64,000 nt of DNA, from NCBI GenBank assembly GCA_036001245.1, contig DASYUL010000142.1:1-64000 (forward strand), read 5' to 3'. The position numbers and the translations under genes were made by a program. The notes beneath the pieces are model-generated. The model was not told the origin of the DNA. It saw only the letters and a list, made by a program, of their open reading frames with translations, and made no database searches. Shown piece by piece: positions 26,927 through 35,713 of this stretch; the first letter of the stretch is position 1, and the number at the start of each line of letters is the position of its first letter. Source of the DNA: Gp7-AA6 sp036001245. Lineage in GTDB: Bacteria; Acidobacteriota; Thermoanaerobaculia; UBA5066; Gp7-AA6.

Positions 26927-27765
26927 ATCGGCTCCTCATCGTCAACGCCGACGACTATGGCCTTACACCGGCGGTGAGCCGGGGGATCCTCCGGGCACAC
27001 CGACAGGGAATCGTCACGAGCACCTCCGTTCTCGCGGTCGCGCCCGGCTTCCCTGAGGCGAGTGTCTGGCTCAGCAGAGTGCCGTCGCTCGGGGTTGGCG
27101 TCCATTTAGCGGCGGTCGGTGAAGACCCACCCCTTCTGCCCGCCGCGCAGATCCGCTCGCTCGTCGGTCGTGACGGCCGCCTGCCGCCGAGCTGGAAGCA
27201 TTTCCTCCTTCACGCGTTGTCCGGTCGAATCCGCCCGGCGGACCTGGAGTCCGAATTCGCGGTGCAGATCGAGCGCGTCCTGGCGCTCGGAGTCCCGGTC
27301 ACGCACCTCGACACCCACCAGCACCTCCACCTCTGGCCGGAAGTGCGCGAGGCCGTTCTCCGGCTGGCCCGGCGATTCGGCATCCGAGGGATCCGGATCC
27401 CGCGCTCGAGCGCGCGGCGGATTCCGGGGCTCGGCCTGATGCTGTTCGCCGCGCCGCTCCGGCGGCGGGCGAGTGAGGAAGGTCTCAGTTTCCCCGATGC
27501 ATCCGTGGGATTCGACGAGTCCGGGCGCATGGGACAAGCGCGGCTGGCGCACGCCATTGACCGGCTCCAGCGTTCGAGCGCGCACACAGCGGAGATCATC
27601 GTCCATCCCGGCGAGGCACACGACCCCGACCGCGAGCGTTACGCCTGGAACTACCGATGGGAGGACGAGCTTGTGGCTCTCTTGGACGGAGAGACGCGCG
27701 CACATGTCGAGCGGGCGGGCTTCCGACTCGGGACCTACGCGGACCTGGCGCAGGAACGGCCGTGA
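26923..27765 (+). CDS. ChbG/HpnK (YdjC) family carbohydrate deacetylase
   Basis: 280 residues. Metal-dependent deacetylase fold: the N-terminal LIVNADDYGLTPAVSRGI supplies the metal-binding Asp residues, and VTHLDTHQHLHLWP supplies the histidines. HPGEAHD near the C-terminus completes the family pattern. Family members remove acetyl groups from GlcNAc-containing sugars (ChbG) or act on hopanoid lipids (HpnK). Placed between a polyprenyl-sugar synthase and a methyltransferase, all with 4-bp overlaps, a role in trimming a lipid-linked sugar is likely. Confidence 0.88.
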   Translation: MNRLLIVNADDYGLTPAVSRGILRAHRQGIVTSTSVLAVAPGFPEASVWLSRVPSLGVGVHLAAVGEDPPLLPAAQIRSLVGRDGRLPPSWKHFLLHALSGRIRPADLESEFAVQIERVLALGVPVTHLDTHQHLHLWPEVREAVLRLARRFGIRGIRIPRSSARRIPGLGLMLFAAPLRRRASEEGLSFPDASVGFDESGRMGQARLAHAIDRLQRSSAHTAEIIVHPGEAHDPDRERYAWNYRWEDELVALLDGETRAHVERAGFRLGTYADLAQERP

Positions 27766-28427
27766 GCGGCTTCGCTCACGACGTGTTCGAGCTCTACGCG
27801 CGCCAGCCCTGGCGCGTCCGCGCGCACGTCCGGATTCGATGGCTGACCTGTCCATTCGAGGTTGTCGCCGCCGACGTGCCGGAGGCCGGGCGCATTCTGG
27901 ACGTCGGCTGCGGACACGGCGCCTTCTCCGCCTATCTCGCTCTTCAGAACGAGCGCCGCCGGGTGGTGGGAATCGACGTCGCCGAAGACAAGATCCTCGC
28001 TGCCACAGCCGCGGCCGGCGCCGCCGCAGAAAAGGGCCGGACCAACCTCTGCTTCACGCTTGCCGACGCGGAGACCGTTCCCGAGGGCCCGTGGGATGCG
28101 ATCGTCGTGTTGGACGTTCTCTACCTGCTCCAACCGGAACGGCAGGAGTGGCTCCTCCAGCGTTGCGCCCGGGCCCTCGCGCCCGGCGGCATCCTCGTCG
28201 TCAAGGAAGTCGCCGCGCGGCCCAGGTGGAAGGCGGCGTGGAACCGGATGCAGGAGAATCTTTCCGTCCGCGTGCTGCAGATCACTCGCGGGGGGAAGCT
28301 CTGGTTTCTCCCTCCCGCGCGACATGCGAGCTGGCTCGTCGCGCAAGGCTTGGAAGTCCGGGAGCGCCCAATTCACGAAGGCTTTTTCCACCCCCACCAT
28401 CTCATCGTGGCCCGCCGCCCGCGTTAG
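27762..28427 (+). CDS. Class I SAM-dependent methyltransferase
   Basis: 221 residues. The SAM-binding motif is RILDVGCGHGAFS, with a second motif region VVGIDVAEDKIL, then WDAIVVLDVLYLL and LAPGGILVVKEV. The GTG start overlaps the deacetylase stop (GTGA); the longer frame upstream is out of frame with that gene. It is third in the GT2-deacetylase-methyltransferase unit, so methylation of a sugar or lipid carrier is likely. It ends convergent with the next gene. Confidence 0.85.
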   Translation: MSGFAHDVFELYARQPWRVRAHVRIRWLTCPFEVVAADVPEAGRILDVGCGHGAFSAYLALQNERRRVVGIDVAEDKILAATAAAGAAAEKGRTNLCFTLADAETVPEGPWDAIVVLDVLYLLQPERQEWLLQRCARALAPGGILVVKEVAARPRWKAAWNRMQENLSVRVLQITRGGKLWFLPPARHASWLVAQGLEVRERPIHEGFFHPHHLIVARRPR

Positions 28428-28454
28428 GAAAGGAGGTCGCCGCCTGGGGCTCCT

Positions 28455-29618
28455 CTACGCCACCCAGTGCCAGTTCACGAACCGGGCGGCGGCCGCCAGC
28501 AGAAGTAACCCCGAAACGATCCACCAGGCGAGGCGCACGCGCGGACGGCCGCGCGATCCTTCGACGAGCGAGAAGTAGACGGGATAGACGACCAGGAGAT
28601 ACCGCGGGAGCCCGGCCGAGAGGCCCGTAGTCATCGGAAGCACGATCGCCGATCCGGTCCACGCCGCGTCCGCCCACCTCTTCCTCACGAGCTGGTGGAC
28701 GCCGACCGCCGCGAAGACGAGCGCCGCGCCGTAATCGAGCGCGAGAGTTGGATCGCTCCGCCACGACATGTGCTTGAAGCGCAACCCCATCGAGAAGAAC
28801 CATGCCCCGATTCCCGAGACCGAGCTCGTTCCGCGGTGCCACCCTTCCATGGACCGGAAGAACAACCCCGGCTCGCCGTAGATCCACCCGACTCCGAAAA
28901 TCCAGAGAAAGACCGCCGCCGCCGGGACGGCTCCGATGAGAAGGGCTCGCCCCCACCGATGCCGTTCCTCGCCGGAGCGCCTCTCCATCGCTGCGAGGAA
29001 GAGAGCCGGCGCCACGGCGATCGCGGAGGCCTTCGTCAGCCCGAGCAGGAAGCCCCAGAGGAGCGCCTTTCCGGTCGGTCCCCCGCGCGCGTCCCGGAAG
29101 GCGAGGAGCGCGAAGAGGAGGAACGTCGATTCGGCGTAGACCGCCGCGAGGAAGAACGCCGTCGGAAAGAGGAGAAGAAAAGCGACGGAAGCCCACGCGT
29201 CCTTCTCGCCGAGCCGGGCCACCCCCTCCCGGAAGAGGAGGCTCATCGCGAGAAACAGGCAGAGGTAGGTGACGAGAAGTCCGGCGTGAAAGCCGTCCAT
29301 TGCGAACGTGTCGTGAAGGACCTTCGCGGCCGTCGGATAGAGCGGGAAGAAGGCGTGATTCGACGGCTTGCCGTCGGGGGGCGGCTTGCCGTACCCCCAC
29401 TCGATGATCGCGAGATACCACCCGGAGTCGAACTTCGCGTAGAGGGGCGCGCGGAGCTCGAGCGGGATCTCCCAGCGCGTGCGGTGCTCGATCGGCAGAT
29501 AAGTGCGCGCGACCATTCCCCAGGCGCCGAGTGCCAGGGCCCACGCCGCCACGACGAGAAAGAGCCGTGGCGGCCCGAAGTGACGGTTCAGGAAGGAAAT
29601 GAATTTTTCGAGGCCCAC
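28455..29618 (-). CDS. PIG-V-like mannosyltransferase (GT-C membrane protein)
   Basis: 387 residues with about 9-10 membrane segments. Characteristic of the PIG-V/COG5542 group are KFDSGWYLAIIEWGY in the first large loop and NHAFFPLYPTAAK a little later. The acidic DS/WY loop is the presumed catalytic site. It would transfer a hexose, in eukaryotes mannose, from polyprenyl-phosphate on the outer face of the inner membrane. GTG start. A short TTGGACTTTG repeat lies just upstream (29645-29654). Confidence 0.82.
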   Translation of the reverse strand: MGLEKFISFLNRHFGPPRLFLVVAAWALALGAWGMVARTYLPIEHRTRWEIPLELRAPLYAKFDSGWYLAIIEWGYGKPPPDGKPSNHAFFPLYPTAAKVLHDTFAMDGFHAGLLVTYLCLFLAMSLLFREGVARLGEKDAWASVAFLLLFPTAFFLAAVYAESTFLLFALLAFRDARGGPTGKALLWGFLLGLTKASAIAVAPALFLAAMERRSGEERHRWGRALLIGAVPAAAVFLWIFGVGWIYGEPGLFFRSMEGWHRGTSSVSGIGAWFFSMGLRFKHMSWRSDPTLALDYGAALVFAAVGVHQLVRKRWADAAWTGSAIVLPMTTGLSAGLPRYLLVVYPVYFSLVEGSRGRPRVRLAWWIVSGLLLLAAAARFVNWHWVA

Positions 29619-29661
29619 GCGCCGGAAAGTGTAGCTGCGGAACCTTGGACTTTGAACCGGG

Positions 29662-30585
29662 CTAAAGGCGCTTGAGCGCCTGGATCGCCGGCTTCAGGTC
29701 CTGACGGTGCTTCCAGAAGTCCGCCCAGGGGTCCGGCTTCGCGAGACGCCGATCGAAGTTGAAGATGTTGAATTCCGTCGGTTCGAGCGTCGGCTTCACC
29801 TCGGACCACTCCAGGGGCGTCGAGACCGGCGCCCGGGGGAAACGGCGAACGCAGAACGGCGACACGACGGTCTGAGCGAACCCATTGCGGAAGGGGTCGA
29901 TGTAGACCCTCCCCTTTCGTTTGGCGATCGAGCCCTCCATCGTCAGCTCGGTCGGGTACGCGGCCGCGAGCTTCCTTCCGAGCGCGTCGGCGAACCAGCG
30001 AACCTCGTCGGCGTCGGGACCGACCTTGATCGGCACGAATACGTGGAGCCCTTTCTTACCGGACGTCTTGGCCCACGAGAGGAGCCGCAGCGCGTCGAGC
30101 GCTTCCTTCACTTTGACTCCCGCCCGCGCCGCGTCCGCGAACTTGCCCGAGTCGGGATCGAGGTCGAAGCAAACCCAGTCGGGCTGCCGGGGATTCGGCG
30201 CCCTCGCGCCCCACACGTGCACGGCGATGCAGCCGAGGTTCGCGAGCGCGAGCTGCGTCTCGAGCTTTCCTCCCACGACGTAGTTGCGAACGCCGTTCTC
30301 GTGGACGATCCGCTTCGTCGGCGTGTCCTTCGGCATCGAGTCGGGCTTTTCCTTCTGGAAGAAGCACTTTCCGACGAGCCCGTTGGGACAGCGCTTGAGA
30401 GACAGCAGGCGGTCCTTCACCCACGGCTTCAGCTTCGGAAAGATGAACGCGTAGAACCGCACGAGATCGAGCTTCGTGTACCCCTCGTCCGGCCAGAAGA
30501 CTTTGTCCGGGTTGGAGACGCGGATCGGGAGCTTCTCCGGCGGGATCGAATCTGCCGGAAGCCGCTTGCGGCGGGACGCGGTCAC
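29662..30585 (-). CDS. LigD polymerase/primase domain protein (split LigD, Pol)
   Basis: 307 residues, a stand-alone archaeo-eukaryotic primase-type polymerase domain of LigD. NPDKVFWPDEGYTKLDL is the standard N-terminal signature, FDLDPDSG holds the metal-binding aspartates, GKKGLHVFVPI and YIDPFRNGFAQTVVSPF complete the active site. It fills and edits ends during non-homologous end joining. The GTG start overlaps the ligase stop (GTGA). Longer frames upstream are shadows of the ligase gene. Third gene of the phosphoesterase-ligase-polymerase set. Confidence 0.93.
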   Translation of the reverse strand: MTASRRKRLPADSIPPEKLPIRVSNPDKVFWPDEGYTKLDLVRFYAFIFPKLKPWVKDRLLSLKRCPNGLVGKCFFQKEKPDSMPKDTPTKRIVHENGVRNYVVGGKLETQLALANLGCIAVHVWGARAPNPRQPDWVCFDLDPDSGKFADAARAGVKVKEALDALRLLSWAKTSGKKGLHVFVPIKVGPDADEVRWFADALGRKLAAAYPTELTMEGSIAKRKGRVYIDPFRNGFAQTVVSPFCVRRFPRAPVSTPLEWSEVKPTLEPTEFNIFNFDRRLAKPDPWADFWKHRQDLKPAIQALKRL

Positions 30586-31532
30586 GTCGGCTCCGGAAAG
30601 ATGACCTCGTCGGGACTCTTGTCGTCGCGCAGCCCCAGGAAGACAGGTTGGCGGAGCTTCCAGTCGTGGGTCCACTCCTGAAACCGGATCTGCGCGACGA
30701 GCTTCGGGGCGAGCCACACCGCGCCCCTCTCGCGCGGCGGATCGACGAACGGCGGGGTCTTCCGGACGAGCGGCTGGAACTTCTTGTAGAGCGTCGCCAG
30801 CGTCTTCTGCGTGAAGCCGGTCCCGACTTTGCCGACGTATCGGAGGTCGGAGCCGCTGTACGCCCCGAGCAGAAGCGCGCCGAGGTAGGGGCGCGATCCG
30901 GCCGGGGGCGTGTAGCCGCCGATGACGAACTCCTCCTCCTGGTGGACCTTCACCTTGAGCCACTTCCGGCTGCGCCCCTCGATGTACGGCGCGGAGGCGT
31001 CCTTGCCGACGACGCCTTCGTACCCGCGCCTTTTCGCCTGCTCGTAGGCCTTGAAGCCGTTGGAATGGAGGCGACGCGCCGCGACGAGATGGTCTGTGTC
31101 GCCAATCGCCTCTTCGAGGAGGTCGCGGCGAACGGACAACTGCTCGTTGCGCAGATCGCGCCCGTTCCGATAGAGACAGTCGAAGACCGCGTAGACGTAC
31201 GGCACGTCGCCCCGCTGGAGCAGTTGAAAGCGGGAGACGAGATTGCGGTCGAACGCCGCGACCTCGCCGTCCAGCAGAAGAGTGCGTTCGCGGAGGCGCT
31301 CGAGCGCTCGGGCGACATCGGAGAAGGTCCCGGTGCGATCCTTGGCGTTACGGGAAAGGAGCTTGACGCGGTCTCCCTCCTTGTACGCGAGGATGCGGTA
31401 GCCGTCGTACTTCTCCTCATAGACCCAGCCCGGGTAGTGGAACGGCTCCTGAACGAGCGTCGCGAGCATGGGCCGCACCCGAAAAGGGATGCGGTGGGAG
31501 CTCGCCCGGTTTTTCCGAGCGGCTCGTTTCAC
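30582..31532 (-). CDS. ATP-dependent DNA ligase (split LigD, Lig)
   Basis: 316 residues. The nucleotidyltransferase motif I is EEKYDGYRIL with the adenylated Lys41. Motif III lies around ALLLDGEVAAFD-like sequence (LLLDGEVAAFD), motif IV in YEGVVGKDAS and motif V in SRKWLKVKVHQ. A C-terminal OB domain follows (FVIGGYTPP...RYVGKVGTGF). It seals double-strand breaks with the LigD-type polymerase and phosphoesterase encoded on either side. GTG start on the preceding stop codon (GTGA). Confidence 0.94.
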   Translation of the reverse strand: MKRAARKNRASSHRIPFRVRPMLATLVQEPFHYPGWVYEEKYDGYRILAYKEGDRVKLLSRNAKDRTGTFSDVARALERLRERTLLLDGEVAAFDRNLVSRFQLLQRGDVPYVYAVFDCLYRNGRDLRNEQLSVRRDLLEEAIGDTDHLVAARRLHSNGFKAYEQAKRRGYEGVVGKDASAPYIEGRSRKWLKVKVHQEEEFVIGGYTPPAGSRPYLGALLLGAYSGSDLRYVGKVGTGFTQKTLATLYKKFQPLVRKTPPFVDPPRERGAVWLAPKLVAQIRFQEWTHDWKLRQPVFLGLRDDKSPDEVIFPEPT

Positions 31533-32236
31533 GAGGTTGGCCGGTTGGAATGCCAGACCGACTTGCGGCGGCTCCGCTTGGGCGGCGCGAGGAGCTCCGG
31601 CTGCTTCAGGAGCTTCTTTATGAGAGCCGGCGGATCGCCGGTGGCCGCTTTCACGATGTCGCCGCCTTCGTCGCGCGCGATCTCGGCGAGGATGCGGCCC
31701 GACACGGCGGAACGCGGCTCCTTCTCGGTGATGTCCTCCTTGCTCGCGAACTCGTCACGGTGCTTGATCAGGAGCCATGGCGGGCGGCCGCCCTCGCGTG
31801 CCCGGATCCGGACGAGGACCCACGACCCGTGGAGTTTCTTGCCGTCGAGCCGGAACTTGAGCTCCCCCTTCTTCAATGCCGCGTCCACGTCGGGCACCTC
31901 GGGCGTCCACGTCCCGTAGTCCCAGATCATGACCGTGCCCCCGCCGTACTCCCCCTCCGGGATGATCCCCTCGAACTTCGCGTACTCGATCGGATGGTCT
32001 TCTGTCTGCATCGCCATTCTCTTGACCGGGGGATCGAGCGACGGGCCCTTCGGGACCGCCCACGAGAGAAGCACGCCCTTCCACTCCAGGCGGAAGTCGT
32101 AGTGGAGCGCTGTCGCGCGGTGTTTCTGAATCACGTAGATGAGCTTTTTCTTTTTCGCGCGGTGGGGAGCCTTTCCGCCGGCCGGCTCCGGCGTTACGCC
32201 GAAGCGACGCTTCTTGCGGTATTCGGTGAGTCCCAC
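31529..32236 (-). CDS. LigD 3'-phosphoesterase domain protein (split LigD, PE)
   Basis: 235 residues. The metal-binding histidines and aspartate appear in IQKHRATALHYDFRLEW and TEDHPIEYAKFEG, followed by IPEGEYGGGTVMIWDYGTW, all hallmarks of the LigD PE domain. It removes 3'-phosphate or ribonucleotide ends before ligation. The rest of the protein is Lys/Arg-rich at both ends. It heads the three-gene operon. No ku gene is in the window, although Ku is the usual partner. It is divergent from the DUF2298 gene, with only 64 nt between the starts. Confidence 0.93.
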   Translation of the reverse strand: MGLTEYRKKRRFGVTPEPAGGKAPHRAKKKKLIYVIQKHRATALHYDFRLEWKGVLLSWAVPKGPSLDPPVKRMAMQTEDHPIEYAKFEGIIPEGEYGGGTVMIWDYGTWTPEVPDVDAALKKGELKFRLDGKKLHGSWVLVRIRAREGGRPPWLLIKHRDEFASKEDITEKEPRSAVSGRILAEIARDEGGDIVKAATGDPPALIKKLLKQPELLAPPKRSRRKSVWHSNRPTS

Positions 32237-32300
32237 AGTTCAGTGATGGTGCAAAGGCGGTGCCCCGCGTTCCGCGGTCGTTGACTATAAACTCTTCTCA

Positions 32301-34565
32301 GTGCGGAACATCGTGGCGTGGGTTCTGGCCGTGGAGATCCTCGGTCTCGCGGTCCTGCCGGCACTGCGCGCGTTCTTCGGGAACCGGCGCGATGCCGCCC
32401 TCCTGTCGCGTCCGCTCGGACTGGCGCTGACCGGATGGCTCGCCTGGGCGCTCTCGCTCGTCGTTCCGTTCGGCTTTTCCCGAGGAACCATCGCGCTCGC
32501 CCTCGCGGTTCTCGCGGGTGTCTCCCTCGCGGTCCGGCGCCTCGCTCCGGCCTCGGCCGGTCCGTTCTGGGGAGCGGAGGAGAACCGCGCCGCGCTCTTC
32601 TTCTGGATTCCGACGGCCCTGTTCGTGATCGTGCGGGCGGCGGTTCCGGAGATTCTGGGCGCCGAAAAATTCATGGACCTGGCGTTCTTCACCTCCCTGA
32701 CTCGCCACCCGGAGATGCCCCCGGTCGACCCGTGGATGGCCGGCAAGACGATCAACTACTACTACTGGGGATACCTCCTCGTCGCGACGGTTGCCAAGGC
32801 CGCGGCCGTGAATCCCTTCGTCGCCTACAACCTGGCGATCGCGACGTTCGCCGGATTCTCGTTCGCCGCCGCGGCGTGCCTCGGCTTCCGGCTGTCGGGC
32901 GGGCGCACGGGCGCGGCCGTCGGCGCCGGGTTCGCCTGCGTCTTCGCCGGGAACCTCATGGGAGCGCTCGACGCCTGGGCGCGTCCGTTCGCGAAGGACT
33001 TCGACTACTGGCATGCGTCGCGGGTCATCGGCTCCGGCGATACCATCAACGAGTTCCCGTTCTTCACGTTCTTCCACGCGGACCTCCACCCGCACCTTCT
33101 GGCATTCCCTTTCTTCATCGCGGCGTTCGCGGTGGCCGACCGCTGGATCGAGATGGGCGTGCCCGAGGAGTCCAAAGTCCGCACCGAGCATCGGCGAGAG
33201 CCGATGCGACACACCGAGCGCGCAAGCGCGACAAGCCGCGGCGTCGAGCCGCGGCTAACCGGCGGGCCCGCCCGCCGCTCAGGTCCGGCGTCCAAAGACG
33301 GCGCATGGGGATTCGTCGCGAAGACGGCGCCGTTCCTGCTCGTCGCGCTCGCCGCCGCGACGGCGATCGCGGCGAACTTGTGGAACGCGCCGGCGGTTGC
33401 CATCCTGCTCGTCTTTGCCGGGATGGCCCGCACGACGAGAGGCGAAGGGCCGCCGAAGTTGGGCTCCGCGTTGATCGGCGCCCTCGTGGGGCTGGGCGTC
33501 TTCGTCGCCGGCCTGGTGCTCACGCGCCCGTACCGCACCTCCTTCGACCTCCACGACAACGGGATCGGCAGGACGCACGCCTTCTCGGGGCTCTTCGAGT
33601 TCTTCGGCGTCTGGGGAATCCTGTTCGGCGTCGCGGCGGCGGGCCTTCTCCTGGAGCGATCGGAGGCGAGCGAAGCGGGACGCCGCCGGCGCGATTTCTT
33701 TCTCGCGGCCGCGGCCGCAGCGTCGGTCCTGCTCGCGTTCGCGAGAAAGGCCCCCGCGCTCGCGCCGATCCTCTTCCTCGGATTTCTCGCGGGCCGCGCC
33801 GCGTGGCGGGCCCTCTCCCGCGACAAGGAACGCGAAGCTCTCTTCGCCTCGTTCCTGTGTCTCCTGGCGCTCGGGATGATCGCCGGCTGCGAGCTCGTCT
33901 ACTTCAAGGACAACTACGGCGACCAGCTCCACCGGATGAACACGATCTTCAAGTTCTACCACCAGGCGTGGCCGCTGCTGGCGATCGGCGCCGTCGTGTT
34001 CGCCGACCGCGCATGGCGCGCGACGCCGAGGCCGCGCCGCGCGCTCGCCCTCGGTCTCGCGATCGCGGCCTTCGCGGCGATCCTGTACCCCGCGACCGCG
34101 ATGGTCTCCCGCCTGCGGCAGCACGAGGGGGCGTTCACGCTCGACGCGCGCAGCGCGATCGAACGGCGCAACCGCGGCGACCTCGAAGCGATCGAGTGGC
34201 TCGGAAAGAACGCGCCGGAGAGCTCCGTCGTGATGGAGGCTTCGGGAGATCCCTACAGCGAGTTCGCGCGGATCTCCTCGCATACCGGAATCCCGAGCGT
34301 GCTCGGATGGGCGAACCACGAAGGGCTGTGGCGCTCGAACGACCCCGAGGTCATGAATCGCCTCGGAGAGGTCCGGCGCTTCTACTCGGCGCCGGATCCC
34401 GAGAGTGCCCGGGACATCCTCCGGCGATATCGCGTCACGCACGTCGTCGTCGGAAACCTCGAGCGCAGCACCTATCCCACGGCGGATCGGATCGAGAGCT
34501 ATCCCTTTCTGAAACGGGTCCACTCCGGACCGACCGTCGTCTACCGGGTCACCGCGACGCGATGA
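32301..34565 (+). CDS. DUF2298 (Chlor_Arch_YYY) multi-membrane protein
   Basis: 754 residues with 12 or more membrane segments. DUF2298/TIGR03662 signatures: PVDPWMAGKTINYYYWGYLL, INEFPFFTFFHADLHPHLLA, DQLHRMNTIFKFYHQAW, and a C-terminal soluble part with MEASGDPYSEFARISS and a TGIPSVLGW motif. The family occurs mainly in Chloroflexi and archaea and is thought to be a GT-C-type glycosyltransferase, though no activity is proven. A 120-nt insertion (33178-33297) adds 40 foreign residues after VPEESK without breaking the frame. GTG start. The end overlaps the next glycosyltransferase gene (ATGA). Confidence 0.85.
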   Translation: MRNIVAWVLAVEILGLAVLPALRAFFGNRRDAALLSRPLGLALTGWLAWALSLVVPFGFSRGTIALALAVLAGVSLAVRRLAPASAGPFWGAEENRAALFFWIPTALFVIVRAAVPEILGAEKFMDLAFFTSLTRHPEMPPVDPWMAGKTINYYYWGYLLVATVAKAAAVNPFVAYNLAIATFAGFSFAAAACLGFRLSGGRTGAAVGAGFACVFAGNLMGALDAWARPFAKDFDYWHASRVIGSGDTINEFPFFTFFHADLHPHLLAFPFFIAAFAVADRWIEMGVPEESKVRTEHRREPMRHTERASATSRGVEPRLTGGPARRSGPASKDGAWGFVAKTAPFLLVALAAATAIAANLWNAPAVAILLVFAGMARTTRGEGPPKLGSALIGALVGLGVFVAGLVLTRPYRTSFDLHDNGIGRTHAFSGLFEFFGVWGILFGVAAAGLLLERSEASEAGRRRRDFFLAAAAAASVLLAFARKAPALAPILFLGFLAGRAAWRALSRDKEREALFASFLCLLALGMIAGCELVYFKDNYGDQLHRMNTIFKFYHQAWPLLAIGAVVFADRAWRATPRPRRALALGLAIAAFAAILYPATAMVSRLRQHEGAFTLDARSAIERRNRGDLEAIEWLGKNAPESSVVMEASGDPYSEFARISSHTGIPSVLGWANHEGLWRSNDPEVMNRLGEVRRFYSAPDPESARDILRRYRVTHVVVGNLERSTYPTADRIESYPFLKRVHSGPTVVYRVTATR
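33170..33297. repeat. In-frame 120-nt mini-insertion with 8-bp flanking duplication
   Basis: GTCCAAAG occurs at 33170-33177 and again at 33290-33297. Between them are four consecutive inverted repeats: CATCGGC/GCCGATG (33189-33206), CGCG/CGCG (33219-33230), CCGCGGC/GCCGCGG with loop GTCGA (33236-33254) and the palindrome GGCGGGCCCGCC (33261-33272). Removing one repeat plus the insert joins EESK directly to DGAWGF, in frame. This looks like a MITE-like insertion with target-site duplication. Confidence 0.7.
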
Positions 34566-35713
34566 AGGTGCTCATGGCCCTCGACTACTACCGTCCGAAC
34601 ATCTCCGGCTTGACGCTCTACGTCGAGAGCCTGGCGAAGGGGCTCGCCGGCCGCGGGCACGAGGTCACGATCGTGACGCACGCGCACGCCGAGGGCTTGC
34701 CGCCCGAGGAGAGCGACGGCGGGGTCCGGGTCGTTCGAGCTCCGGTGCTCGCAAGAGCCGGCAAGGCCCTGATTTCCCCGGCGATCCTGGCTGCCGCCCG
34801 CCGCGAGCTCACGCGTGCGGACGTGTTCCATCTCCACTCGCCGCTCGTGAACGCCGTCCCGATGTCGCTCGCGGCCCGCGCGGCCAGCGTTCCGATCGTC
34901 GTGACGTATCACTGCGACTTGAAGCCTCCTCCGGGAGTCGTACAGCGCATCATCGAGCTGCTCGCGCGCGGCTCGCAGGACTTCGCTCTGGCGCGCGCCC
35001 ACACGATCGTCACGTACACCGAGGATTACGCGCGTCACACGCCGTCGCTCGCGAAGCGGCTCTCGCGGGTGCGCTGGATCCTTCCGCCGGTGGTCGCGCC
35101 GCCCGAGACCGGCCGGAGCAGGGAAGAGATCCGCGCGCAGTACGGGGTGCGGGGGGGGCCGGTTCTCCTCTTCCTCGGACGTTTCGCCGAGGAGAAGGGG
35201 CTCTCCTATCTCGTGGCCGCGCTTCCGGAGATCCGGCGCCGCTTCCCCGAGATCGCGCTCGTCCTCGCGGGAGAGAAGGATCGCGTCCCCGGTGAGACGG
35301 TGGGGGAACGGCTCGCGCCGCTGCTGGCGGATCCGGAGTCCGGAGTGGTCGCGACCGGCCCGGTCCCGCCCGAGCGGATCGGCGACCTCTTCCGGATCGC
35401 CGACCTGCTCGTGCTGCCTTCGACGAACTCGACGGAATCGTTTGGCCTCGTCCAGATCGAGGCGATGCTCGAAGGCGTCCCCGTCGTCGCATCGGATCTG
35501 CCGGGCGTGCGCCAGCCGGTCCGGATGACCGGCATGGGCGAGATCGCGCCGATCGGAGACGCGGCGGGGCTCGCGCGCCAGATCCTCCGGGTGCTCGAGT
35601 CGCCGGCCTCCTATCGCCGGCCGCGCGAAGAAATCCGATCGAAGTTCTCGATGGATCGCACGATCTCGGAGTACGAGAACGTCTATCGGGCAGCGGCGGG
35701 CGCCGCGCCTTGA
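34562..35713 (+). CDS. Family 4 glycosyltransferase
   Basis: 383 residues, GT-B fold. N-terminal Rossmann half: MKVLMALDYYRPNISGLTLY and the HLHSPL segment. C-terminal donor half: LFLGRFAEEKGLSYLVAAL, then the E-x7-E motif in ESFGLVQIEAMLEGVPVVAS. It is a retaining, cytoplasmic glycosyltransferase, probably extending a lipid-linked glycan. Start and end both overlap neighbours by 4 nt (ATGA with the DUF2298 gene, TTGA with the methyltransferase). Confidence 0.9.
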   Translation: MKVLMALDYYRPNISGLTLYVESLAKGLAGRGHEVTIVTHAHAEGLPPEESDGGVRVVRAPVLARAGKALISPAILAAARRELTRADVFHLHSPLVNAVPMSLAARAASVPIVVTYHCDLKPPPGVVQRIIELLARGSQDFALARAHTIVTYTEDYARHTPSLAKRLSRVRWILPPVVAPPETGRSREEIRAQYGVRGGPVLLFLGRFAEEKGLSYLVAALPEIRRRFPEIALVLAGEKDRVPGETVGERLAPLLADPESGVVATGPVPPERIGDLFRIADLLVLPSTNSTESFGLVQIEAMLEGVPVVASDLPGVRQPVRMTGMGEIAPIGDAAGLARQILRVLESPASYRRPREEIRSKFSMDRTISEYENVYRAAAGAAP

